Assembly (NCBI GenBank): GCA_964019655.1
Contig: CAXHTR010000007.1
Location: 310,001-374,000 of the forward strand
Length of the DNA: 64,000 bases
Direction: 5' to 3'
Origin: Perkinsela sp. pyNocScin1
Taxonomy: Eukaryota > Euglenozoa > Kinetoplastea > Prokinetoplastida > Perkinselidae
Every line of letters begins with the position of its first letter. The stretch's first letter is position 1. Under the pieces are notes generated by a model. That model searched no databases, had not been told where the DNA came from, and was given only the letters and a program-made list of their open reading frames with translations. Positions 37,983-47,140 of the stretch are shown piece after piece. A program made the translations under genes and the position numbers.

Positions 37983-38951
37983 TCAATAATCATTGTACTC
38001 ATCTTCAGCGCGAAGCGTAACCTCCAGCAGGTCGTTGTGCATCGCTTTTGCCTTTCGGTGCCTCAGCAGCTGCCTGTCCACACAGACGTCGAGGCGCTTG
38101 CGGCACTTCTGAAGGTTGATCTTCCCCGAAAAGTCGTTGTTATGAATGCCAAAGCGGAGCATGTTCTTCGGAAGGTTCTGCAAAATTTCATCGCTGAGTT
38201 CCCCAGTGAGCCGATTGTCCCCAAGATCGAGCACCTCTATGCTCGCTGGCAGCTTATCAAAGCGAACACTGCCGTCAAAGGCGTTTCCGGAGAGAAAGAG
38301 CTCGTTGAGCCCAGCAGGTAGCTGGCACAGGTCAACAGCGCCCGAAAAATTGTTGTGGCTGATGTAGAGCACGCGGGGTTTTTCAGGAAGTGCCGCTTAG
38401 TTCACAGACCCGGTGAATGCACATCGCACCAGCGTGCACTGCTCGAGGCTCTTTGGTAGCGACGTAAAATCGAAGAATACGCTGTGCCCTGTCTCGTTGA
38501 TGATCAAAAGCTGAAGCGCAGACGGCAGATCTTTGGCTTTGATAGAGCCTTCGAAAGGCGTTGAGCTGATGGAAAGCGTTTTCATTAGATCTGGAAGGCT
38601 CAAAAAGTCGAATGCCCCATGGAACGCACAATCTTTAATTTGGAGAATCGTGACCTTCCGTGGGACAAACTTTGCCTCAAAGTTGCCTCCCATAGGCGCA
38701 TCGGACCCGAAAAGACAGCTGCCTAAGGGGGCGACTATGAGATAGAAGACATGATCGTCATCGGACGCCTAAACGATGTCCCACTCACAAAACTCGAGGA
38801 ACTCACCCTCTTCCTGGAAGCGCTCCTAGGACTCCTCGTCGAAGCCATGGGCGAGGAGTTCGAGCATCGCCTGGTCAGAAAGCATTGAAGTGTCGATTCG
38901 GCCAGTTAATGGGTCAGCGCTCATGCAGAGGCTCAAGAAGACGCTACGCAT
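37983..38951 (-). pseudogene. Family B LRR gene with three in-frame stops and no frameshift
   Basis: A continuous frame runs from the ATG at 38949-38951 (MRSVFLSLCMSADPLTGRIDTSMLSDQ) to 37983. It is interrupted by TAG at 38826-38828 (codon 42), TAG at 38769-38771 (codon 61) and TAA at 38397-38399 (codon 185). Flanking residues keep the family pattern: FDEES, stop, ERFQEEGEFLEFCEWDIV, stop, ASDDDHV; and CAFTGSVN, stop, AALPEKPRVLYISHNNFSGA. The last stop sits where DLTALP has leucine, a single TTA-to-TAA change. No insertion or deletion breaks the frame over 323 codons. The tail (KCRKRLDVCVDRQLLRHRKAK) is unusually basic. Confidence 0.85.
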
Positions 38952-39442
38952 AGTCGTATACAGTGGTAGAAAGAGTTCTAGAGAATGAAAGGATCTGAAG
39001 GTTTCGGTTTCGGTGTTGAAAATCTCTACAGTAAATTTTCGCCTCGTGCATTGACTCCAATTATTTCACTTATATCTGAATTTGTATCACACTGCAGTGC
39101 TTAAGTGTCTCCCAACAATTTCTATGTGAATACATCGAAACTTCACTTTCTATGCTCGACACAATATTTTCTGCATCGCTCGCTCAAACTTAGAAGAGCG
39201 CATAATCTGCAGTACTTTGACGTTGCAAAGGTGCTATTTCTTGGTCTTCAAAGTCAGCATAGTCGGTTGTTACCAACAAATCTGCAAGCGAATACTTCAA
39301 AATTGAGCTCTCGCCATTTGCGATTGTATCATGAGCACGTGTAAAAGGATACATAAGATGGTGGAGAGTCTATACTTCGGAGTGGACCCCCCTATTGTGC
39401 TTATAAATTATCGAACTCTGTAACTGTAACTAAAATAATCAC
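38952..39442. other. Spacer, no gene seen
   Basis: 491 AT-rich bases between the multi-stop pseudogene and a B1 gene. A plus frame at 39105-39344 has no recognisable feature. Confidence 0.45.
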
Positions 39443-40810
39443 TTATACTCTTTGTCCGAGCATTCGCATGAAGCCTTTGAGCTCGAGCTGGATTCGGGCG
39501 CTCTCATCCAATTCTTCGTGGTCGATTGCATCCTTTCGAACTACCTCTGTTTCTTTCGTCAGAAGGCGCTTGAGCGATGATGGCAGTGTCTCGGCATCTG
39601 TTTCACCCTCTATTGCATTGCCAGAGATGTTCAGCTCCTCGAGATCTTCCGGTAGCTTTGAAAAGTCGACAACCCCTACAAATTGGTTTTCTGCAGCTTC
39701 GAGCACCTTGAGCTTCTTTGGAAGCCCCGTCAGGTTCAGACTGCCCGAAAATCGATTCTTCGAAATATCAAGACTTTTCAGCCAATTTGGAAGTGCTGTT
39801 AAATCTGCGGTCCCAGAAAATTGACAATTCAAGAGATTCATGGTCATGAGATCCTCTGGCAACTTCGAAAAGTCCATTGTCCCTGTGAGCGGGTTGTACC
39901 CAACATCAAGCCCTCTGAGACTTTTTGGCAGATTCTCTGCATCTATCCCTCCGACGATCTTGTTGCCGAGGATCCCGATTGACAAAATTCGCTGCGGCAA
40001 GGCTTTGGCATCAAATGTGCCCGTCATGAAATTTCCGTTTGCTTCTATACTTCGAAGTGATTTTGGCAGATCTGCACACACAAGCTCCCCTGTAGTGTGC
40101 GTGTACGCTATGTTATACGACCTCAGCGCCCGAGGTAGACGCGCACAAGTCATGGTGCCAGCGACCCGCACCAAGAGCTTCACGTCGAAGTGGCGCATCG
40201 GTGTTGGTAGGCTGTCAAAGCTCACAGGCCCCTCAAAATCATTGAGCGAAAGATCCAAGTGAAATATATCTTTTGGGAGATTTGATAAGTCCAGCGCCCC
40301 TGAAAATTTGTTCTGATTCGCGAGAAAGAGACCAACGGACCGAGGCAAGGCTTCGAGTTTCAAAGAGCCATGAAATTTGTTGCTCGAGATGATCACTCGG
40401 AAGGAATGTGGTGGGAGGCTTTCAACATCGAATTCGCCTTCCAGCTGATTATTGTCGAGCGCAAGCATCCACATGTCCCGTGGAAGGTCGGCAGTATCGA
40501 TGGTGCCTGTCAACCCTGTGTTCGAAAGCCAGAGCTCTTTGACTGTCTTCGGTAGAAATTTTGCATTTATCGAGCCTCCAAGATCTTCCCCATCGCCCTG
40601 GGCAGCGTTGAATTTCGCGATTACGCCGTCTGTAAGCGTAACAGGCACCCACTCGTGGCACTCGGTGTAGTTGACGTGTTCGTCTTGAAACATTGTCTTG
40701 TTCTTGAAGCCTTCGACGAACATTTCCATAAGGGATTGCTCGGAGAGGAGCGCTGGGTCGAGCCGGCTGAGGTGGTGCTCGTCAGGTGCGTAGAAAAAGA
40801 GCATTTTCAT
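39443..40810 (-). CDS. Long secreted-type LRR protein, branch B1, about 15 repeats (455 aa)
   Basis: Two nearby ATGs (40810 and 40804) are possible; I take 40810 because it has the context CTTCAAA-ATG. The upstream open frame begins with TTG. Start MKMLFFYAPDEHHLSRLDPALLSEQ, single-cysteine cap (YTECHEWVPVTLTDG). Repeats include LDISKNRFSGSLNLTGLP, LEAAENQFVGVVDFSKLP and LNISGNAIEGETDAETLP. The closing block is TEVVRKDAIDHEELDES. It aligns from end to end with 41382-42815 and 47141-48562, which together form a recent expansion. Confidence 0.94.
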   Translation of the reverse strand: MKMLFFYAPDEHHLSRLDPALLSEQSLMEMFVEGFKNKTMFQDEHVNYTECHEWVPVTLTDGVIAKFNAAQGDGEDLGGSINAKFLPKTVKELWLSNTGLTGTIDTADLPRDMWMLALDNNQLEGEFDVESLPPHSFRVIISSNKFHGSLKLEALPRSVGLFLANQNKFSGALDLSNLPKDIFHLDLSLNDFEGPVSFDSLPTPMRHFDVKLLVRVAGTMTCARLPRALRSYNIAYTHTTGELVCADLPKSLRSIEANGNFMTGTFDAKALPQRILSIGILGNKIVGGIDAENLPKSLRGLDVGYNPLTGTMDFSKLPEDLMTMNLLNCQFSGTADLTALPNWLKSLDISKNRFSGSLNLTGLPKKLKVLEAAENQFVGVVDFSKLPEDLEELNISGNAIEGETDAETLPSSLKRLLTKETEVVRKDAIDHEELDESARIQLELKGFMRMLGQRV

Positions 40811-41381
40811 TTTGAAGTGAATAATGAGCAAAAGATTCCAAATAGTGCACTTAATAAATCTACAGGTCTTATACCTAAGGAAATGCTTGAGTCCATCGAA
40901 GGGCGATACTGAGGTAAGCTATACGAGGTTATTCAGTGATGCAGACACCTGTATTACGACCTCATGTCGAGTCCCGGTGATTTTTCACTGACAACGTTTT
41001 GTCAAAATATTTGGACCTTGCCTGCCAATGTCCACTTCAATCAATGATTCTTGAACTTAAACATAAAAGAAAATGTCCTTTAGCACTGGCTGCGGTTCGA
41101 ATCACACGATCTTATTTCGCAACCGAAGATTTTAAGACGCTTTTCCACCTTTACTCCTGTATCACTGAGGTAGGCATAACTGCGCGTTCTTTATTCCAAT
41201 TCTCAATTTCTGGGCCTATTCTTGATCAAATGTTGTCTTCATCTGAATGACATTTTGATGTAAAGAATGCTCGTAAAAAATAGACCTGCAGATCATCCCC
41301 ATCGTTCAGCCTCTTCGTAGATGTAAATATCTTGCTATAACTTCGTAAATCGAAAATTATCAACCTTTACCTATGATTCAT
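40811..41381. other. Spacer, no gene seen
   Basis: 571 AT-rich bases separating two B1 paralogues. A plus frame at 40999-41250 lacks features. No repeat ends or RNA genes were recognised. Confidence 0.45.
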
Positions 41382-42815
41382 TCACCCATGACCACGCTGT
41401 CGCAAAAACGCTTCAAGCATTACTCGCATACGGGTTTCGTCATCCAACTCTTCAGCGTCCACTGCGTCATTTCGAACGATCTTTGTACCAACCGTCAAAA
41501 GTCTCTCGAGCGATGCCGGCAACTCCTCGTCAACCGCTTCACCCTCGATCGCATTGCGAGAGATGTCCAGCTCTTCAAGCTCTTCTGGCAAATTCGAGAG
41601 GTCAACAACCCCCGAAAACAAATTATCGCCAGCTTTGAGCAGCGTGAGCGACTCCGGCAGCGCAGTCAGGTCCAGACTGCCTGAAAATCGATTTTTCGTG
41701 ATATTCAGCGTTGTCATGCCCTCTGGAAGCGCACGAAGATTAACTTCCCCTTCAAACGCATTACGCTGTATTGCCAGTATTTCCAGAAAATCTGGAAGCG
41801 CTGTCAAGTCTGCGGTCCCCGAGAGTTTGCACTGACACAAAGTGACGTTCCGCAGTTCTTCTGGTAGGCTTGCAAAGTCCACAGATCCCTGTAGGTCATT
41901 GCCACCTGCTTCAAGCGATTCAAGACCCTCCGGGAGCCCCGATGCTTCGATGCTGCCCACAATCTTGCAGCTGGTTATTCGAATGCGCAGCAGCTCACGT
42001 GGGCAATCTTTGGCGATAAATGTCCCCAATATTGGGTTTCCACCGATATCGATGTTCATCAGTTCTTCCGGCAGATCAGCGCACACAAGCGCTGCTGCGG
42101 TATCTGTGAAAGCGATTTGCAGTGCCTCGAGGCATCGGGGCAGGCGTGCAAACGTCAGTGTTCCGCCGAGTTTCATGAGGTAATTCATATTGAGATGGCT
42201 CATTTCTGGCGGGAGACTGTCATAGCACACAAAGCCCTCGAGCTGATTCAGTGAGAGGTCCAACTGGAACAGGCCCTGTGGTACATTGGATAAGTCGACA
42301 TTTCCTGAAAATGAATTTTCAGCTGCTTGAAAGATTTCGATGGTCTCTGGCAGCGTTTCGAGTCGCAGTCTTCCTTGAAATCTATTCTTGTAGATGAACA
42401 CTTCGGAAATTTTCGGTGGGAGGGTTTCAAGGGCGAAAGCCCCTTCCAGCAGGTTTTCAGAGATATCGAGCGTTAAAAGTCTTTGCGGGAGGTCTGCTGT
42501 GTCGATCGTGCCAGTGATTCCCATGGACGGTATCTCAAAGTTCATTACTGTCTCTGGAAGAAATTTTGCGTTAATTGTTCCCTCGAGTTTGTCTTGCACT
42601 CTTTCCACAGCCGCAAACTCTGTAATCTGGCCGTCATGGAGCGTTACGGGCGCCCAGCCGTTGTAGTCAGTGTAGTTACCATGTGCATCTTGGAAAATCT
42701 CTTTATTCTTAAAGCCTTCGACGAACATTTCCATGAGGGATTGCTCAGATAGGAGTGACGGGTCGAGTCGGCTCAGGTTCTGCTCGTCTGGAGCGTAGAG
42801 GAAGAGCATGTTCAT
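41382..42815 (-). CDS. Long secreted-type LRR protein, branch B1, 16 repeats (477 aa)
   Basis: The ATG at 42813-42815 (context ATTCAAA-ATG) gives MNMLFLYAPDEQNLSRLDPSLLSEQ; the frame is open further, to an ATG at 42875. The cap has lost both cysteines (YTDYNGWAPVTLHDG). Repeats include LNITKNRFSGSLDLTALP, LKAGDNLFSGVVDLSNLP and LDISRNAIEGEAVDEELP. One repeat has DCPREL instead of LP. Closing block TKIVRNDAVDAEELDDETR. Strong similarity to 39443-40810 includes the order of the irregular repeats. Confidence 0.94.
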   Translation of the reverse strand: MNMLFLYAPDEQNLSRLDPSLLSEQSLMEMFVEGFKNKEIFQDAHGNYTDYNGWAPVTLHDGQITEFAAVERVQDKLEGTINAKFLPETVMNFEIPSMGITGTIDTADLPQRLLTLDISENLLEGAFALETLPPKISEVFIYKNRFQGRLRLETLPETIEIFQAAENSFSGNVDLSNVPQGLFQLDLSLNQLEGFVCYDSLPPEMSHLNMNYLMKLGGTLTFARLPRCLEALQIAFTDTAAALVCADLPEELMNIDIGGNPILGTFIAKDCPRELLRIRITSCKIVGSIEASGLPEGLESLEAGGNDLQGSVDFASLPEELRNVTLCQCKLSGTADLTALPDFLEILAIQRNAFEGEVNLRALPEGMTTLNITKNRFSGSLDLTALPESLTLLKAGDNLFSGVVDLSNLPEELEELDISRNAIEGEAVDEELPASLERLLTVGTKIVRNDAVDAEELDDETRMRVMLEAFLRQRGHG

Positions 42816-43336
42816 TTTGAATTCTATTGAAGGTGTACAAGCTGACATCGGTGGTGTGTGCAGATTTTGTGTCATAGAGCCGAAAGAGGATTATTTGGAA
42901 TTCTCGAACAAGCTGTTTATCTTATTTTTTGAGATATTGTACATGTGTGCCGATCAAAGATTGAAATGCAAATTTTGTCTGTACGATTCCGAAAATCAAT
43001 GCTTGGAACTTTTAAAGGTCTGCAACGCCCGTTCTACTGCTATGACATTGTTATATTTACTTGAATAGCTTTCATTTACGCGAGATTTCCTTTGTCTTTC
43101 TTTCCCACACTACGTTATCTGCGTTGCAGAAATTGTGTGAAATTACTACGTGAAACGTTGCACGGCGAAGCATTGCGAGAAGCAGTAAGGCACTTCTCTG
43201 GACATTGATGGGAGATATAAAAAATCTCAACACAAGTGGAGCTCCTGTAGAATGGTAAACACATGCGCTACTGGCATCACATTGATATCTTCGATATACA
43301 TGTATTACTGATGTTTATATTCTCCCTATGAACATA
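42816..43336. other. Spacer, no gene seen
   Basis: 521 AT-rich bases. A plus frame at 42808-43068 overlaps the start of the B1 gene and is a shadow. Nothing else was recognised. Confidence 0.45.
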
Positions 43337-44665
43337 CTACGTCAGCACCGTTGTCGCTTTATTTTTCACGTGTACTTCCGCGGGATTATGAGAGACATTG
43401 ATCGTTTTTATCCCGATCGGAATGTGCGCGAAGTCAATTGTAATCTCCCCTGAGAGCTGGTTTCCCTGCAATGTGAGTTCATAGAGGATCTTTGGCAGCT
43501 CGCCGAGCTCAATTTCGCCCGTAAAATTATTTCCATGCAGATTGAGAAACTCTAAGGTCTCAGGCAGAGCTGTTAAGTCCAAAATCCCTGATAGCTTGTT
43601 GTCCGCAAGCTCGAGATGTGTCATGACAGCTGGTAGCTGTGTCAAGCTGATGTTCCCGTCGAATAAGTTCGAATTGAGGGCGAGAAACGTGAGTGTATCC
43701 GGCAGAGCTGTCAGATTGAGTGTGCCTTCCATTCGGTTCGACTGGAGATCGCAGTCAGTGAACACCTCAGGCAACGCTGCCGCGTCAATTGTTCCGTGAA
43801 TCGAGTTTGAGTACGCCAAGAACTTCAAAAGCGACCTCGGCAAGCGCTTCATCTCAACTTCTCCTTTGAGCGAGTTTTGGTCAAATCTTATTTTTTCAAG
43901 TGAATTCGGAAGTTTATGCAGAAAAATATCCCCCGCAAGCGCGTTATCATTCAAGCTGATATCTCGAAGCCTAACCGGCAGCTGTGTCATATCAACACTC
44001 CCATGAAATTTATTTCCATGCAAGTAACAAGTCTCTAGCCCCTCGGGCAATGCAGACAAGTCGAGTGTCCCGTTGAGCATGTTCTTAGCTGCGGCGAGAT
44101 AAGTCAAAAGCCGCGGGAGTTTTTGAATTTCAAGAGGGCCTTGGATTTTGTTGAGGTTCATCGACATATGCGTGAGAGCCCGTGAAAGTTCAGCCGCATG
44201 AATTTCCCCGTGAAAGTTATTGCTGTCAATCGATAGCTCTTCCAATACATCGAGACGTTTCAGTGCTCTAAGATTGCCACAAAAGTTGTTCCCATCTATC
44301 AGTAAACTTTTTAGCTTGATCGGAAGCAGCTCAAACTCGATTTGGCCATCGACATTGATTTGAAAGATCCATATCTCATCTACTGTGCTTGGAATATATT
44401 CAAGATGCACAATGCCTTGTGGCCAGACATTGTCTTGTGTGCTATCATACGCTACTTGTTTTACTTCGCCTGCTTCATTGCAGTATATACCGGGCCATTC
44501 ACATACCTCGAGGAAATTTCCGTGCTCATCTTGGAATATTTCTTTGTTCGTGATTCCTGAGAAAACCATTTCCAACAGTGCCTGCTGTGACATGCTTTCG
44601 TAGTCGAGGCGACCGAGGCTGGAAGTATCGGCTGCGTAATGAAGTGCGAGTGCAATAAGAAGCAT
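43337..44665 (-). CDS. Long secreted-type LRR protein, family B, about 15 repeats (442 aa)
   Basis: MLLIALALHYAADTSSLGRLDYESMSQQ has a convincing short signal-like start. The cap is complete (VCEWPGIYCNEAGEV). About fifteen repeats, most of them very regular: CYLHGNKFHGSVDMTQLP, ISLNDNALAGDIFLHKLP, LALNSNLFDGNISLTQLP and LNLHGNNFTGEIELGELP. Two repeats use LDVL and LSRAL in place of LP. The end (INVSHNPAEVHVKNKATTVLT) lacks both closing elements. It lies immediately downstream, in transcription direction, of hAT-like element 2, whose left end is 124 bases from the ATG. Confidence 0.94.
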   Translation of the reverse strand: MLLIALALHYAADTSSLGRLDYESMSQQALLEMVFSGITNKEIFQDEHGNFLEVCEWPGIYCNEAGEVKQVAYDSTQDNVWPQGIVHLEYIPSTVDEIWIFQINVDGQIEFELLPIKLKSLLIDGNNFCGNLRALKRLDVLEELSIDSNNFHGEIHAAELSRALTHMSMNLNKIQGPLEIQKLPRLLTYLAAAKNMLNGTLDLSALPEGLETCYLHGNKFHGSVDMTQLPVRLRDISLNDNALAGDIFLHKLPNSLEKIRFDQNSLKGEVEMKRLPRSLLKFLAYSNSIHGTIDAAALPEVFTDCDLQSNRMEGTLNLTALPDTLTFLALNSNLFDGNISLTQLPAVMTHLELADNKLSGILDLTALPETLEFLNLHGNNFTGEIELGELPKILYELTLQGNQLSGEITIDFAHIPIGIKTINVSHNPAEVHVKNKATTVLT

Positions 44666-44788
44666 GACTTAAATATTCAAGTGAAGAAAAAGAAGAGTAA
44701 AGGTGGCTTTTCTCGCGTTGATCTGACTCATTCTTGAAGTCTGAATGCCCCGTGACAGCATATACGAGTACATACTGAAAGCTTAGTG

Positions 44789-45570
44789 CAGGGCTGCCGC
44801 GAAGGCTGAGCCCGTCACCCGGCCCGGGTGAGAGAATTTTCTGCAAGCCAAAATAGCTTGGGTGGCCCGTGTTTAATTCCAGACAGCGGTAATTTCAGAT
44901 GCAGATTTCCAAATGTACTTTGATTTGTTCAGGTGCCTATTTGCGATGAAGCAATGCTTGATTTGAGCTATTGGCTCAACTTGAGTTCATTGAAAATAAC
45001 GAAAACGAAAAATTCATGAATCGGTACAATTTCCATCGTGTGGTGCGTTGAAACAGCTTAATACTCTGATAAATCATATAATCACCCTGAATATTTCTGT
45101 AGCTCTCTATATATGTATTCCTTCTGCATTGATTAGCGTGAAGAAGACTCACGTGAGGTAAGACCCCGTGCACATTCATCGAAATCTGGTTTTGTTATGC
45201 AAAAGAAAATTCGAATCTCTGTGCCATCAATAAGACCATTTCTCTCGGCAGTTCTGATTAAATTTTGCTGCATTTTCTTAGCTTTGATTATATTTCAAAT
45301 GCAAAAATTTAGCGATTTGTAGAGCAAATTACTTGTTTTCTTTCTTTGCATGGCCCAAAGAAATAAAAATTGAGTGTATTTCAAAGGGTTCTGTACAAAA
45401 CCATGCGTTCGATTGCTGTTGTGAAAAAAAAAAATTCACTTCTTTATTGATTCTTCTCATGCGATCCATAAACAAATTTCAAATTTTTCACCCGTGTCCC
45501 GGGTGAGAGATTTTTCCGGCACCCCTCTTTCACCCGATTTCGGGTGGTCACCCGGTTCGCGGCAGCCCTG
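44789..45570. mobile_element. hAT-like non-autonomous transposon (782 bp), element 2
   Basis: Perfect 15-bp terminal inverted repeats (CAGGGCTGCCGCGAA at 44789-44803, its inverse at 45556-45570) are flanked by an exact 8-bp target duplication GCTTAGTG (44781-44788 and 45571-45578). The terminal CAGGG and 8-bp duplication are hAT hallmarks. Subterminal CACCCG/CGGGTG words occur as palindromes near both ends (44816-44830; 45489-45555). The interior is AT-rich with a run of eleven adenines near 45425 and no transposase frame. The ends and subterminal words differ from the other two elements, so it belongs to a separate family. Confidence 0.93.
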
Positions 45571-45578
45571 GCTTAGTG

Positions 45579-46174
45579 TCTTTTTCTCACTGATTTACAT
45601 TACGAAGCGAGGTAATCTGGGCGGCGTTGTTATTTCCGGAAACATGCAATTCTCACCTGCTTAAGTCATCAAATGAGCAGACGAACTATTCAAAGCTTAG
45701 CTTAGCATTGTAGCGGAACTTACCTCGACAAGACAAATGTTCTTTCATTCACTCTAGGAAATGAATCTGAAGTCGACTTGCCTGCTTTCTAATCTAATCG
45801 CTTCGATGTAAAACGAACGCATTATGTACGTGCACACTGCAACAGCCTTCCTTGCTCTTATCGAGCTCCATCAATTTTGACTAACTGAATGACCCTTTGA
45901 AGTATCGACGCATATCAACGAATTCCCGTGATACTTCCTAGCTATGCAAATCATCAAATCTCCTGCGTTTGCATCTGTAGTTCCACCCGTATTCTACATA
46001 GAGATACCCGCATCAGAAGCTATGCGATTATTATCACAGATAATAATCTGTGCAATCGGTGCAAAAAATTAACTATGCTATGCGAATACTTCACTCTGTG
46101 ATAAGAATTCGGCGGTGCAAATAATTAACCGCCGAATTATCATCACAGAGATCAACACCCGCATCTGACCTGTA
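45579..46174. other. Spacer with a hairpin, no gene seen
   Basis: About 600 AT-rich bases between the right target duplication of hAT-like element 2 and the family D gene. Apart from the hairpin at 46094-46150 and a small CAGAT-AATA-ATCTG palindrome (46037-46050) I recognise nothing. Confidence 0.45.
46094..46150 (-). terminator. Long imperfect hairpin just downstream of a family D gene
   Basis: Two 23-base arms (46094-46116 and 46128-46150) are inverse complements at all but about two or three central positions. They enclose an 11-base AT-rich loop. The structure starts 25 bases beyond the stop of the 46175-47020 gene, in its presumed 3' untranslated region. Listing it as a terminator is a placeholder: kinetoplastid mRNAs are normally ended by polyadenylation coupled to trans-splicing. 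It could equally be an RNA stability element or the relic of a palindromic insertion. Confidence 0.4.
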
Positions 46175-47020
46175 TCAGAGGTGCTCAACCGGATTTTCGA
46201 GTGCTCGCAGCCGCGGTGAACACAAAGCCTTGAAGTCTTCGCGAACAACGTGACCCTGTGCCACAAGCCCTGCTCGATACGCGGAAAGCGCAAAGTCATC
46301 CCTCGCAGGAATTTTCGACATCGGTGCCCGATTTGAAACGCGCGGGTCCACGTCGATACCCTCAATCTCTTCGAGTCGAGTGCCCGCACCGCCTTGATAC
46401 AGCACGATCCTGACGAGCCCATCGGGCAGCTGTGCGTTTCGTAAAAATGCTTTTTTGACTGATTTGTGCCATATAATAAGCAGGCGCATCGTTCGTGGCA
46501 GCTGCGTCAGGTTAACGTTACCTCGAAACCAGCCTCGACGAATGAGGAGCTCCTCAATTCGGCTCGGCAAGCGACTGAGGTCGACTCGCCTGTTTCCAGA
46601 TATGGAAGTTTCACTCCCAGCGCTGTAGCAAAGGTAGCGCAGATCCCGCGGCAGGCGCGCAGCGAGCCAGCCGTGGACCATGTCGACTTCGAAGAGGTGG
46701 ACGAACTCCAGCGAGCTTGGCAGCCAGTCCATTTCGATCTTCCACTGCGCAGATTCGTACTGCATGGGCATTCGAATGAAAACGAACGTTTTGAGGATGC
46801 CATCGGTGCACGAGACACTGCGGCCCCACGTGCAGGGGTCATGGTTTGGCTCGCCGTGCGTCAAGAGCTGCCAGAGGCTCCGTGCCAAGCGTGTCGATCC
46901 CTGTAAATTTCGCTCGATGCATTTCATCATGAGTATCGACTGGTTCTGGGCTGCTTCGTTCTGTGGGGTCACGGGGTCAATAGCGAGGGCGGTGATGATT
47001 GTGACTAAAGCGATGCACAT
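46175..47020 (-). CDS. Divergent LRR protein, family D (281 aa)
   Basis: The frame is open to 47131; the ATG at 47018-47020 gives MCIALVTIITALAIDPVTPQ, which lines up with the starts at 4945 and 6173. Cap DPCTWGRSVSCTDGIL. Family D blocks follow in order: MDWLPSSLEFVHLFEV, RLPRDLRYLCY, RRVDLSRLPSRIEELLI, NVNLTQLPRTMRLLII and LPDGLVRIVLY. It ends with the DVDPRVSNRAPMSKI element and a helical, arginine-rich tail. It lies about 41 kb from the other two family D genes, so dispersal within the array has occurred. Confidence 0.88.
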   Translation of the reverse strand: MCIALVTIITALAIDPVTPQNEAAQNQSILMMKCIERNLQGSTRLARSLWQLLTHGEPNHDPCTWGRSVSCTDGILKTFVFIRMPMQYESAQWKIEMDWLPSSLEFVHLFEVDMVHGWLAARLPRDLRYLCYSAGSETSISGNRRVDLSRLPSRIEELLIRRGWFRGNVNLTQLPRTMRLLIIWHKSVKKAFLRNAQLPDGLVRIVLYQGGAGTRLEEIEGIDVDPRVSNRAPMSKIPARDDFALSAYRAGLVAQGHVVREDFKALCSPRLRALENPVEHL

Positions 47021-47140
47021 GTCGTAATGTAGATACAAAGAGGGAAAAGACAATAAAAATGATGTGCTTGCAACACGGATGTCATCATAAGGCTGATATA
47101 ATACCTTCATTCCTCTATCAATTTTTATCACTTTAAATCT

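Noticed and set aside
12517-38951. Reassignment of stop codons to sense (as in some trypanosomatids) to explain in-frame TGA, TAG and TAA
   Set aside because: All three stops would have to be recoded, yet intact genes end at TAA and TGA in the expected places, and at the TAA in 38397-38399 the consensus residue is leucine, which fits a point mutation better.
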